Assembly (NCBI RefSeq): GCF_050113715.1
Contig: NZ_JBNJQR010000011.1
Location: 62,001 to 126,000 of the forward strand
DNA length: 64,000 nt
Source: Brevibacillus_H ginsengisoli
Lineage (GTDB): Bacteria; Bacillota; Bacilli; Brevibacillales; Brevibacillaceae
Direction of reading: 5' to 3'
Below the pieces are notes generated by a model, which made no database searches, had not been told where the DNA came from, and saw only the letters and a program-made list of their open reading frames with translations. Positions within the stretch are counted from its first letter, which is position 1. Each line of letters starts with the position of its first letter. Of the stretch, positions 34,731 to 43,020 are shown piece after piece. The position numbers and the translations under genes were made by a program.

Positions 34731-35801
34731 ATGAAACGTCATCGTAAATCCTACAAAACATGGGCCAAATCGGTGCTTGCAACCACTTTGGGCTTGCTCG
34801 TTTTACTCGTTGGCCTTAATTATGTCGTTGATCCGCTTCAATTCTTTCATAAAGCCTATATGAAACCTGATTTTTCGGATCAGCAGCGCTATCAGAATCC
34901 TGGAATCGCCAAAAACTACGACTATAATACGATTATTATCGGCACATCCATGACCGAGAATTTTTTGCCTTCTTATGTAAACGAGAAGCTTGGTGTACAA
35001 GCTGTTAAGCTATCCATGTCCGGCTCCACAGCGATGGAACAGCGAATAATGATCAATCATGCCGTTCGTACAGGCAAAGTGAAAACGATCCTCTGGGGTG
35101 TCGACTACTTCTCTTTGCGCGGAGACCCCAATCGGGTACGCCAAGAATTTGGAGAGTTTCCGTACTATCTTTATGATCAGAACCCATGGAATGATCTGAA
35201 GTATCTGGTCAATCTGGACACCTCACAGCAGGCTCTTCATTGGATCGGTATACAAGCAGGTGTCGCTCAGCCGGCGAATCCCAGTCTGAATCTGCTGAAT
35301 ACGTGGGAATCTCCGGATTTATTCGGTAGAGAGAACGTCATGAACGAGTGGAATAAGCTGAAGGAAGGCGGTTCCTTCAAGCCAAGCGAATACGAGATGA
35401 AACAAGTCCAAAAGAACATGGATAATAACCTTCTGTCCGTCATAAAAGCACATCCTGACGTGCAATTTGTCTTGTATTATCCGCCGTATTCGATCTTGCA
35501 GCATCGCTACTTCTATGACAAGGACCCGTCGTTCTTCGAGAATGAACTGTACGTCAAAAAATATCTGTTTGAACAAGTCGGCAAGCAGCCAAACGTTAAA
35601 ATCTATGATTTTCAGCAGGAACAAAAAATTACGTTTGATCTAAACAATTATAAAGACCTGGCCCACCACTCTCGCAAAGTTAACGAGTGGATTATCGACC
35701 AGATTGCCCAGGACAAGTATCGGGTTACTAAGAAGACTTTACCCGTCTATCTTGATCAGCTCCGGGAGCAGGTCGTCAATTTGAAAGAAGGAAATTTTTA
35801 A
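34731..35801 (+). CDS. Membrane-anchored SGNH/DltD-like O-acetylation partner
   Basis: 356 residues. An N-terminal anchor helix (VLATTLGLLVLLVGLNYVV) is followed by an extracytoplasmic domain. The nucleophile-like block IIIGTSMTENF matches the GxS start of SGNH/DltD-type enzymes, and DLAHHSRKVNEWIIDQI near the C-terminus gives a plausible late His. The pair with the MBOAT gene copies the PatA/PatB and AlgI/AlgX arrangement, where the second protein moves acetyl to the polymer. The acceptor polymer is unknown. The ATG at 34731 follows ACGGAGGG. Repeat copy 3 begins 2 nt after its stop. Confidence 0.82.
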   Translation: MKRHRKSYKTWAKSVLATTLGLLVLLVGLNYVVDPLQFFHKAYMKPDFSDQQRYQNPGIAKNYDYNTIIIGTSMTENFLPSYVNEKLGVQAVKLSMSGSTAMEQRIMINHAVRTGKVKTILWGVDYFSLRGDPNRVRQEFGEFPYYLYDQNPWNDLKYLVNLDTSQQALHWIGIQAGVAQPANPSLNLLNTWESPDLFGRENVMNEWNKLKEGGSFKPSEYEMKQVQKNMDNNLLSVIKAHPDVQFVLYYPPYSILQHRYFYDKDPSFFENELYVKKYLFEQVGKQPNVKIYDFQQEQKITFDLNNYKDLAHHSRKVNEWIIDQIAQDKYRVTKKTLPVYLDQLREQVVNLKEGNF

Positions 35802-35803
35802 AG

Positions 35804-36040
35804 AAGAAAAGATTTCGTCCCTCTATACTCTGTTTAAGCTTGCGTGTAGCATCAACTGTCCGCTACGTTCACTGCGGAAGGGAGTCGACAAGAAAATCAC
35901 TTAGTTTCTCAGTCTGATGTAAAGAATGCCGACTCTTTTCCTTCCTACGTTCTCTACGCTTGGTTTCGCTTAAAATGAGCGTCGAGCGGACGAAGTCTTT
36001 TCTTAGTGGGCTTGCGCGCATGGAAGGAATGTTTAATTAC
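35804..36040 (+). repeat. Dispersed structured repeat, copy 3 (divergent)
   Basis: The ends are conserved (AAGAAAAGATTTCGTCC at 35804-35820, GGACGAAGTCTTTTCTT at 35988-36004), as is the middle stem, but with paired changes (GGAAGG-GAGTCG / CGACTC-CCTTCC instead of GAAAGG / CCTTTC). The apical part has a different sequence with no TTCG loop. The 3' hairpin is cut: GTTTAATTACC runs straight into the moaC terminator. It is probably an older or separately derived copy. Confidence 0.8.
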
Positions 36041-36041
36041 C

Positions 36042-36086
36042 AAAAACGGCATTTCCAACGCTCAAACAGAACGCTAGAAATGCCGC
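36042..36086 (-). terminator. Terminator of moaC
   Basis: CGGCATTTC / GAAATGCCG 9-bp stem with a 21-nt loop, then TTTTTGG on the minus strand. Confidence 0.75.
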
Positions 36087-36095
36087 TATTCATTA

Positions 36096-36590
36096 TCAAC
36101 CCTCATCCATAGTTCGGACAAACTCCCCGCTCTTCCCGCCTGTTTTGCTCTGCAAGTAAGTAGGTCCTATTATCATTTCCTTATCCATTGCTTTGCACAT
36201 ATCATAGATGGTCAGGGCAGCGGCATTCACAGCCGTTAGCGCTTCCATTTCTACGCCAGTTTTCCCTGTCGTTTTGACGGTTGCTTCGAGTGCAATCTTG
36301 TCGTCGCCCGCATATTCAAAGCGAATGTCAATTCCAGTGAGAAACAGCGGATGACACATCGGGATCATCTCCCAGGTTTTTTTCGCTGCCATAATACCGG
36401 CAACCTGGGCTACCGCAAGTACATCACCCTTGCCAATTTGTCCTAATTTGATACGCTCCAATGTTTCTGGCTTCATTTTGACTTGACTCTTCGCGACCGC
36501 TACACGCTCCGTGATATCTTTGGCGGACACATCCACCATACGCGCGCGGCTCTGTTCATTAAAATGTGTTAGTTGATCATTGACACTCAT
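36096..36590 (-). CDS. moaC: Cyclic pyranopterin monophosphate synthase accessory protein
   Basis: 164 residues. It completes step 1 of molybdenum cofactor synthesis by converting the MoaA product (3',8-cyclo-GTP) to cyclic pyranopterin monophosphate. Conserved blocks are KKTWEMIPMCHPLFLTGIDI (active-site His and Cys), TGKTGVEMEALTAVNAAALT and the C-terminal lysine motif (LQSKTGGKSGEFVR). Only 6 bp separate it from moaA on the same strand. Confidence 0.96.
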   Translation of the reverse strand: MSVNDQLTHFNEQSRARMVDVSAKDITERVAVAKSQVKMKPETLERIKLGQIGKGDVLAVAQVAGIMAAKKTWEMIPMCHPLFLTGIDIRFEYAGDDKIALEATVKTTGKTGVEMEALTAVNAAALTIYDMCKAMDKEMIIGPTYLQSKTGGKSGEFVRTMDEG

Positions 36591-36596
36591 GCTTGA

Positions 36597-37604
36597 TTAT
36601 CCTCCGATCTGAGACATCCTGCGCAATGTTGGCGTATGGGATTGGGATTGTTTCTCCAAAGCTTGCGCCATCTCATGGGTTTCTGGTTTGATCGATAGAG
36701 CGTGGAAGAATAGCTGCCTTAACTCTTCCGGATTCCCGACATGCGGGCGAACATTCAGTTCATCAATCCAATAGAGGCATGGCTTCAAGTTGCCGTCCGC
36801 CGTTAAGCGCAGTCGGTTGCAATTATCACAGAAATGATTGCTCACAGGATGGATGAGCCCAAATGTACCCGCCGCCCCCGGCAAGCGGTAATTCTCGCTT
36901 GGTCCATTTCCGAAAACATTGGCGGTCTGTTCTGCCGGCAAGCCCATCTCTTTGGCTTTTTCCAAGACAGTTGGGAGCGGCAAATAGCGCTGGCGCCACT
37001 CGTCAGATGCTTCGCCAATCGGCATGTACTCAATGAATCGGACGTTTACCGGCTTTTCCAGTGTCAATCGCAGAAAGTCCTCGATTTCGTCATCGTTGAA
37101 TCCTTTCATTAATACCACATTTAATTTCACTGGCGAGAAGCCCACCTCTATACTGCGATCAATGGCTTCCAAAACCCGCAGCAGGTCTCCCCCTCTGGTG
37201 ATTTCACGAAACCGCTCCGCTTTCATGGAATCCAAACTAATGTTCACGCGGGTAACACCGGCTTCTTTTAATACCGCCGCTTTTTGAGCCAGGTATATTC
37301 CATTGGTTGTCAACGCAATATCTTCTATTCCTTCAATTGCTGAAAGCATGGCAACCAGCTTCTCGATCTCACGCCGGACAAGCGGCTCCCCGCCTGTTAA
37401 CCGTAGACGCTTCACACCGAGCTTTGCCGCCACCTTGACTACTTCGACAATCTCTTCATAACGTAGGATTTGGTCGTGCGGCTGAAACTCTACCCCTTCA
37501 GGAGGCATACAGTACACACACCGCAAATTGCATCGATCAGTCACGGAGATCCGCAAATAGTCATGTACCCGACCAAATCGGTCAACTAATTGTTCAGCTG
37601 TCAT
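36597..37604 (-). CDS. moaA: GTP 3',8-cyclase (radical SAM)
   Basis: 335 residues. The N-terminal radical-SAM motif CNLRCVYCMPPEG binds one 4Fe-4S cluster; the C-terminal cysteine set (FCDNCNRLRLTADGNLKPCLY) binds the second. It starts the Moco pathway. The C-terminal GG tail expected in MoaA is present (RRMSQIGG). It forms an operon with moaC and is divergent from the moaD-moaE fusion. The ATG at 37604 has GGAGGGG upstream. Confidence 0.96.
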   Translation of the reverse strand: MTAEQLVDRFGRVHDYLRISVTDRCNLRCVYCMPPEGVEFQPHDQILRYEEIVEVVKVAAKLGVKRLRLTGGEPLVRREIEKLVAMLSAIEGIEDIALTTNGIYLAQKAAVLKEAGVTRVNISLDSMKAERFREITRGGDLLRVLEAIDRSIEVGFSPVKLNVVLMKGFNDDEIEDFLRLTLEKPVNVRFIEYMPIGEASDEWRQRYLPLPTVLEKAKEMGLPAEQTANVFGNGPSENYRLPGAAGTFGLIHPVSNHFCDNCNRLRLTADGNLKPCLYWIDELNVRPHVGNPEELRQLFFHALSIKPETHEMAQALEKQSQSHTPTLRRMSQIGG

Positions 37605-37824
37605 CTTGCTCCCCTCCGTTCACCTGTTTCCCTTACCGTACCCTACTGCTAATTGAAAATCAATACAGCAACCCCTATCTCGGTGCAGGAATTCCCCTGA
37701 TTTTGCCTGGATTTTTCCCTGATTTGTCACTAGACGCGTTGGCAGGGGCCAAAAGTTTATGATATGTTCAACTTGCATTACTACTATTCCGTTAGGAAAA
37801 TCTATGCTAAAGCGAGGGAACCCT

Positions 37825-38532
37825 ATGAAATTGAAACTTCAACTATTCGCTGGTTTAGCTGAAAGAGCTAATGCTCGTCAGATCACAATAGAGCTTGCCG
37901 ATCATTCAACCGTTAGCCAATTGCTCGAACATCTTGCGCAGGAATATCCGGCGCTCGCTTCTCTTCTGCCGACTTGTTTTGTCTCGATTAATCATGAATA
38001 CGCCCTGGCCGATCAGACCATCCAATCAGGAGATGAGATTGCTCTTTTGCCTCCGGTAAGTGGCGGTGAAGACGCGCGATTCGCAATCAAAGAGGAACCG
38101 CTCTCCTCAGATGCGTTGGTCAAGCTGGTCTCCAATCCTCATGCCGGCGCCGTGCTTACATTTGTCGGAACTGTTCGTGAGTTTACACATGGACAAAAAA
38201 CAGTCTCGCTCCATTATGAAGCTTACGCGCCGATGGCTGTGGAAAAAATGAAGCAAATCGACCGTGAAATCCAAGAACGCTGGCCTGGTACTCAGGTAGC
38301 GATGCACCATCGTGTCGGACATTTGGAAATAGAAGATATTGCTGTAGTGATCGCCGTCGCGACGCCGCATCGCAATGAGTCATTTGAAGCAGGACGCTAT
38401 GCCATTGAGCGATTGAAGCAAATCGTGCCTATTTGGAAAAAAGAGAATTGGGAAGACGGCAGCGAGTGGAAAGGGCATCAGCAAGGGCCTTGGAATCCTT
38501 TGGCCACCTATCAGGAAGAGCCTGCCAAATAA
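37825..38532 (+). CDS. MoaD-MoaE fusion (molybdopterin synthase both subunits)
   Basis: 235 residues. Residues 1-81 are MoaD, the ubiquitin-like sulfur carrier, ending in LPPVSGG (Gly80-Gly81). Residues ~90-220 are MoaE (VLTFVGTVREFTHGQKTVSL, MHHRVGHLEIEDIAVVIAV, PIWKKENWEDGSEW). Together they make molybdopterin from cyclic pyranopterin. Because MoaD works through a free C-terminal Gly-Gly, the fusion should need cleavage after residue 81, as reported for mycobacterial MoaX. The ATG at 37825 is used; its ribosome site (AGCGAGGG) is modest and upstream starts are possible. Repeat copy 4 overlaps its stop codon. Confidence 0.93.
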   Translation: MKLKLQLFAGLAERANARQITIELADHSTVSQLLEHLAQEYPALASLLPTCFVSINHEYALADQTIQSGDEIALLPPVSGGEDARFAIKEEPLSSDALVKLVSNPHAGAVLTFVGTVREFTHGQKTVSLHYEAYAPMAVEKMKQIDREIQERWPGTQVAMHHRVGHLEIEDIAVVIAVATPHRNESFEAGRYAIERLKQIVPIWKKENWEDGSEWKGHQQGPWNPLATYQEEPAK

Positions 38533-38786
38533 GAAAAGACTTCGTCCCTTTTCGCTCTGTGGAAGTTCGCAACGAAGGAGAGAAGTCCGCTCACTCAATC
38601 CGAAAGGGAGTCGCCAAACGCTTCGCGCCCTTCGGGTTGGGTGGCGACTCTTTTCCCTTTCTCCTTTCCTTCGCTAGGCTTCACTTCCAAGGAGACTGCA
38701 AGCGGACGAAGTCTTTTCTTGAGTGGGCTTACGCGAATGGAAGGAATGTTTAATTACTTTATCTCTATAAAGCAATTAAACATTCC
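38531..38786 (+). repeat. Dispersed structured repeat, copy 4
   Basis: The most regular copy. AAGAAAAGACTTCGTCC (38531-38547) pairs perfectly with GGACGAAGTCTTTTCTT (38704-38720), and the first two bases are the last two of the upstream TAA stop. The middle stem GAAAGGG-AGTCGCC / GGCGACT-CCCTTTC carries a 5-nt bulge; the tip is CCC-TTCG-GG. The 3' hairpin at 38743-38786 (GGAATGTTTAATT-A-CTTTAT / ATAAAG-C-AATTAAACATTCC) differs from the other copies by paired changes. The remainder of the gap to 38922 holds a second hairpin (38800-38830) and the start region of the next gene. Confidence 0.93.
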
Positions 38787-38922
38787 GAGATTATAAAAAA
38801 GCTTCTCTTCGAAGCCCTTTCGAAGAAGTAGTCGAATCTTTTTTAGGTTTTTTCCTGAAACTTTAACACTTTAAAGTTATTAAAGTTTCTTACACGATAA
38901 CAAACAGAAAGGAGTCCTTTCA

Positions 38923-39948
38923 TTGAACACTCGCTATTCTCGTCAAATCTTATTTGCGCCTATTGGACGAGCTGGGCAAGAGAAGTTGTCCAAGGCTCGT
39001 GTCGCGATTGTCGGAATGGGTGCGCTGGGAACCGTGCTTGCCAACCATATGGTTCGCTCGGGAGTAGGTTTCGTCCGGTTCATTGACCGCGATTTCGTGG
39101 AGCCTAGCAACCTGCAACGCCAGATGCTGTACGATGAGGAGGATGCCCGTCAGCATCTTCCCAAAGCGATGGCAGCCTATGACAAGCTTTCGCGAATCAA
39201 CTCCGAGATTACGTTTGAACCAATCGTGGTCGATCTTACACCCTATAATGCGGAAGAGTATCTGTCTGACGTCGATCTGGTTTTGGATGCGACCGATAAC
39301 TTTCACGTCCGATATTTAATCAATGACGTCTGCGTGAAGCATGCGATTCCTTGGGTATATGGCGGGGCTGTCGGTTCCAAAGGGATGTTTACAGCGATTC
39401 GTCCCGGTGTCACACCATGTCTGCGCTGTCTTTTTCCAGAGCCGTTAAAAGCAGGTGACGCGCCAACCTGTGATACGGCGGGTGTGATTGGCCCGCTCAT
39501 CCACATCATCGCCTCCTATCAAGCAACAGAGGCCCTCAAAATGTTGGTGAATGCAGAGGAGGCCTACAATCCAAATCTCGAACACTTCGACATCTGGGTC
39601 AATGAACATTCTCAGATGCGCGTGGGTAAACTGCGACGCTCGGATTGCCCCACCTGTCAAAAGCGGGAATTCCCGTATCTAAATCCCGAATCACCAGATG
39701 GGGTAGCTACCTCCCTCTGTGGACGTGACACGATACAAATCACACCCGCTGAACAGACACGTCTGGATTTGGACAATCTGGAGGCCAGATTAGCGCCTGT
39801 CGGGGCTGTGGAACGGAATAAATTTTTGCTGCGTTTCCACACGGATGCTCATACGTTAGTTGTCTTTCCCGATGGACGTGTCTTGATTCAGGGAACGGAT
39901 GATATCGCCAAAGCTCGGACATTATATGACAAATACATAGGCAGTTAA
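38923..39948 (+). CDS. MoeB/ThiF family adenylyltransferase
   Basis: 341-residue E1-like enzyme that adenylates the C-terminal glycine of a sulfur-carrier protein. Nucleotide site: VAIVGMGALGTVLANHMVRS. Further features are FVEPSNLQRQMLYDEED, the DATDNF motif, YGGAVGSKGMFTAIRPG and two zinc CxxC pairs (TPCLRCLF; DCPTCQKRE). The C-terminal ~90 residues are a small extra domain, not a rhodanese. Lying beside moaD-moaE, it is probably the MoaD activator, but ThiF and MoeB cannot be separated by sequence alone. TTG start with AAAGGAG 8 nt upstream. Confidence 0.9.
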   Translation: MNTRYSRQILFAPIGRAGQEKLSKARVAIVGMGALGTVLANHMVRSGVGFVRFIDRDFVEPSNLQRQMLYDEEDARQHLPKAMAAYDKLSRINSEITFEPIVVDLTPYNAEEYLSDVDLVLDATDNFHVRYLINDVCVKHAIPWVYGGAVGSKGMFTAIRPGVTPCLRCLFPEPLKAGDAPTCDTAGVIGPLIHIIASYQATEALKMLVNAEEAYNPNLEHFDIWVNEHSQMRVGKLRRSDCPTCQKREFPYLNPESPDGVATSLCGRDTIQITPAEQTRLDLDNLEARLAPVGAVERNKFLLRFHTDAHTLVVFPDGRVLIQGTDDIAKARTLYDKYIGS

Positions 39949-40030
39949 AGGATTTACCGCTCATAATCAGACCGGCTACCCCCAAATTCGTCAAAATCCG
40001 ACCACATATGAACATTATGTGAATTTAGGG

Positions 40031-40109
40031 TAGTCGTTTTTGATTTCTTCAAGTATAATGAAGTCATAGCAAGAATCGAAACAGCGTTTCACCAGACGAA
40101 ACGCGTTTC
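40031..40109 (+). promoter_or_regulatory. acnA promoter with overlapping dyads
   Basis: A TATAAT box lies at 40054-40059. Downstream, GCGTTTC (40084-40090) pairs with GAAACGC (40098-40104) across 7 nt, and GAAACGCGTTTC (40098-40109) is itself a perfect palindrome. A regulator bound here would block transcription of aconitase. The identity of the regulator is unknown. Confidence 0.5.
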
Positions 40110-40144
40110 ATTCGAATTGAACATTATTAAGGGAGGTAATCCGT

Positions 40145-42859
40145 TTGGCTAAGCATGATGCTTTTTCTGTCAAATCGTCCTTGCAAGTAGGATCCAAATC
40201 CTATCAATATTACCGCCTTCAAGGCTTGGAAGAGCAAGGTACTGGTGAAGTATCCAAACTTCCTTTCTCTATCAAAGTGTTGCTTGAGGCAGCTGTTCGT
40301 CAATTCGACGGCCGTGCAATCACAAAAGAACACGTAAACTCCTTGGCTAACTGGACAAAAGGCCGCGACGCCAACCAAGAAGTTCCACTCATGCCAGCTC
40401 GTATCGTACTTCAAGACTTCACTGGTGTTCCTGCCGTAGTAGACTTGGCAGCAATGCGTGAAGCCATGAAACGCAACGGCGGAGATCCAAAACGCATCAA
40501 TCCGCTTGTACCTGTTGACCTTGTAATCGACCACTCCGTAATGGTTGACGCATTCGGATCCAAAGATGCGCTTGAAACCAACATGAACCTTGAGTTTGAA
40601 CGTAACGAAGAGCGTTATCGCTTCCTTCGTTGGGCGCAAACCGCATTCAATAACTTCCGTGCGGTTCCTCCAGCAACTGGTATCGTTCACCAAGTTAACT
40701 TAGAATACTTGGCAACTGTTGTCGCTTCCCGTGAAGTAGACGGCGAAACAGTTGTATTCCCTGACTCCCTTGTAGGTACTGACTCCCACACAACCATGAT
40801 CAACGGTTTGGGTGTACTTGGATGGGGTGTTGGCGGTATCGAGGCAGAAGCTGGTATGCTTGGTCAACCAATGTACTTCGTAACTCCTGAAGTTGTTGGT
40901 TTCAAACTGACTGGCACACTTGCTGAAGGTGCTACCGCAACTGACTTGGCTCTTACTGTAACTCAAATGCTTCGTAAAAAAGGCGTAGTTGGCAAGTTCG
41001 TAGAATTCTACGGTCCTGGTCTTTCCAACATCTCCTTGGCTGACCGCGCAACTGTTGCCAACATGGCTCCAGAATACGGTGCGACGATGGGCTTCTTCCC
41101 AGTTGACGCTGAGACACTGAACTACCTCCGTCAAACTGGACGCGAAGAAGACTTGATCCAATTGGTTGAAACCTATACCAAATCACAAGGTATGTTCCGT
41201 ACAGACGAAACTCCAGATCCTGTGTTCTCTGAAACATTGGAACTTGATCTTTCTACTGTAGTACCAAGCTTGGCTGGTCCAAAACGCCCTCAAGACCGCG
41301 TAGAGTTGACTGCGATGAAGGAATCCTTCAACAGCAGCATCCGTACGCCAATCGACAAAGGCGGATTTGGCTTGTCCGATGATAAAATCAACCAAGCTGT
41401 AACCGTTAACCACCCAACTGGTGAAACAACTACCATGAAAACAGGTGCTGTGGTTATCGCCGCTATCACTTCTTGCACCAACACTTCCAACCCAAGCGTA
41501 ATGCTCGGCGCAGGTCTTGTTGCGAAAAAAGCGGTTGAAAAAGGCTTAACCAAACCAGCTTACGTGAAAAGCTCACTTACTCCTGGTTCCCGCGTAGTTA
41601 CTCAATACTTAATTGACGCTGGCTTGCTTGATTCCCTTGAGACCATCGGATTCAACGTAGCAGGCTACGGTTGCGCAACGTGTATCGGTAACTCCGGTCC
41701 TATTCCAGATGAAGTAGCAAAAGCAATCTCTGATAACGACATGACCGTAGCAGCGGTTCTTTCTGGTAACCGTAACTTCGAAGGTCGTATCCATGCATTG
41801 GTAAAAGCGAACTACCTGGCTTCTCCTCCGCTCGTAATCGCGTATGCGTTGGCAGGAACAGTTGATATCGACTTGACCAAAGATCCAATCGGTACTGGAA
41901 AAGACGGTCAACCAGTTTATCTCAAAGATATCTGGCCAACTCCACAAGAAATTAACGCAGCAATGGGTAAAGCAATGAACCCAGAATTGTTCCGTGCACA
42001 ATACGGCAATGTCTTCACTGCTAACGAACGTTGGAACCAAATTCCTACACCACAAGGTGACTTGTACGAGTGGAATGGCGAGTCTACTTACATCCAAGAA
42101 CCACCGTTCTTCCAAAACCTTGAAGGTGAAGTAGGACACATCGAAGATATCAAAGGTGCAAAAACACTTGCTCTCATGGGTGACTCTGTGACAACTGACC
42201 ACATTTCACCAGCAGGTAACATTGCACCAACCAGCCCAGCAGGCATCTACTTGCAAGGTAAAGGCGTTGAGCGCAAAGACTTCAACTCCTACGGTGCTCG
42301 TCGTGGTAGCCACGATGTCATGATGCGTGGTACTTTCGCAAACATCCGTATCCGTAACCAAGTAGCTCCTGGCACTGAGGGTGGCGTAACCACTTACTTG
42401 CCAACTGGTGAAGTAGAATCCATCTATGATGCTTCTATGAAATATCAAGCGTCTAACACTCCGCTTGTTGTTATCGCTGGTAAAGAGTATGGTACTGGTT
42501 CTTCCCGTGACTGGGCAGCTAAAGGTACATTCCTTCTCGGCGTAAAAGCGGTTATCGCTGAAAGCTTCGAGCGTATCCACCGAGCGAACCTCGTAGGTAT
42601 GGGTGTTCTCCCACTCCAATTCGCTGGTGACGCTAGCTGGAAATCTCTCGGAATCACTGGTCGTGAAACCTTTGACATTGTTGGCCTCTCTGACGAAGTT
42701 CAACCTGGCCAACAAGCAAAAGTAATCGCTACTCGTGAAGACGGCAGCAAGTTCGAATTCGATGTAATCGTACGCCTCGACAGCTTGGTTGACGTAGATT
42801 ACTACCGCAATGGCGGTATCCTTCAAAATGTTCTTCGTCAGTTGAAAGACGAGAAATAA
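40145..42859 (+). CDS. acnA: Aconitate hydratase A
   Basis: 904 residues. TCA-cycle enzyme that interconverts citrate and isocitrate with a 4Fe-4S cluster, and an iron-responsive RNA-binding protein in Bacillus. Cluster cysteines are visible in ITSCTNTSNP and GYGCATCIGNSGP; the C-terminal swivel domain has GAGTGSSRDWAAKG-type sequence (YGTGSSRDWAAKGTFLLGVK). The length is that of the AcnA/CitB class. TTG start preceded by AAGGGAGG. Codons are strongly biased to a few preferred ones, fitting very high expression. Single-gene unit with its own terminator. Confidence 0.97.
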   Translation: MAKHDAFSVKSSLQVGSKSYQYYRLQGLEEQGTGEVSKLPFSIKVLLEAAVRQFDGRAITKEHVNSLANWTKGRDANQEVPLMPARIVLQDFTGVPAVVDLAAMREAMKRNGGDPKRINPLVPVDLVIDHSVMVDAFGSKDALETNMNLEFERNEERYRFLRWAQTAFNNFRAVPPATGIVHQVNLEYLATVVASREVDGETVVFPDSLVGTDSHTTMINGLGVLGWGVGGIEAEAGMLGQPMYFVTPEVVGFKLTGTLAEGATATDLALTVTQMLRKKGVVGKFVEFYGPGLSNISLADRATVANMAPEYGATMGFFPVDAETLNYLRQTGREEDLIQLVETYTKSQGMFRTDETPDPVFSETLELDLSTVVPSLAGPKRPQDRVELTAMKESFNSSIRTPIDKGGFGLSDDKINQAVTVNHPTGETTTMKTGAVVIAAITSCTNTSNPSVMLGAGLVAKKAVEKGLTKPAYVKSSLTPGSRVVTQYLIDAGLLDSLETIGFNVAGYGCATCIGNSGPIPDEVAKAISDNDMTVAAVLSGNRNFEGRIHALVKANYLASPPLVIAYALAGTVDIDLTKDPIGTGKDGQPVYLKDIWPTPQEINAAMGKAMNPELFRAQYGNVFTANERWNQIPTPQGDLYEWNGESTYIQEPPFFQNLEGEVGHIEDIKGAKTLALMGDSVTTDHISPAGNIAPTSPAGIYLQGKGVERKDFNSYGARRGSHDVMMRGTFANIRIRNQVAPGTEGGVTTYLPTGEVESIYDASMKYQASNTPLVVIAGKEYGTGSSRDWAAKGTFLLGVKAVIAESFERIHRANLVGMGVLPLQFAGDASWKSLGITGRETFDIVGLSDEVQPGQQAKVIATREDGSKFEFDVIVRLDSLVDVDYYRNGGILQNVLRQLKDEK

Positions 42860-42895
42860 GTTACTATAGGCTAAGATTCATCCTTCAATACAAAC

Positions 42896-42936
42896 GCCCC
42901 TGTTCACCGTCCTGTGTGAATAGGGGCTATTTTCAT
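42896..42936 (+). terminator. Terminator of acnA
   Basis: GCCCCTGTTCAC / GTGTGAATAGGGGC hairpin followed by TATTTT. Confidence 0.85.
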
Positions 42937-43020
42937 TGAGATCCTACAATATGGTGCACGAAATGTCGGATCGATCCTAACAACTCCTGCTATTCTATTG
43001 GTAAGAAGGAGGTCAACGAA

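Noticed and set aside
40127..42826. Long minus-strand frames opposite acnA
   Set aside because: Caused by the strong codon bias of acnA; no start signals or homologous motifs.
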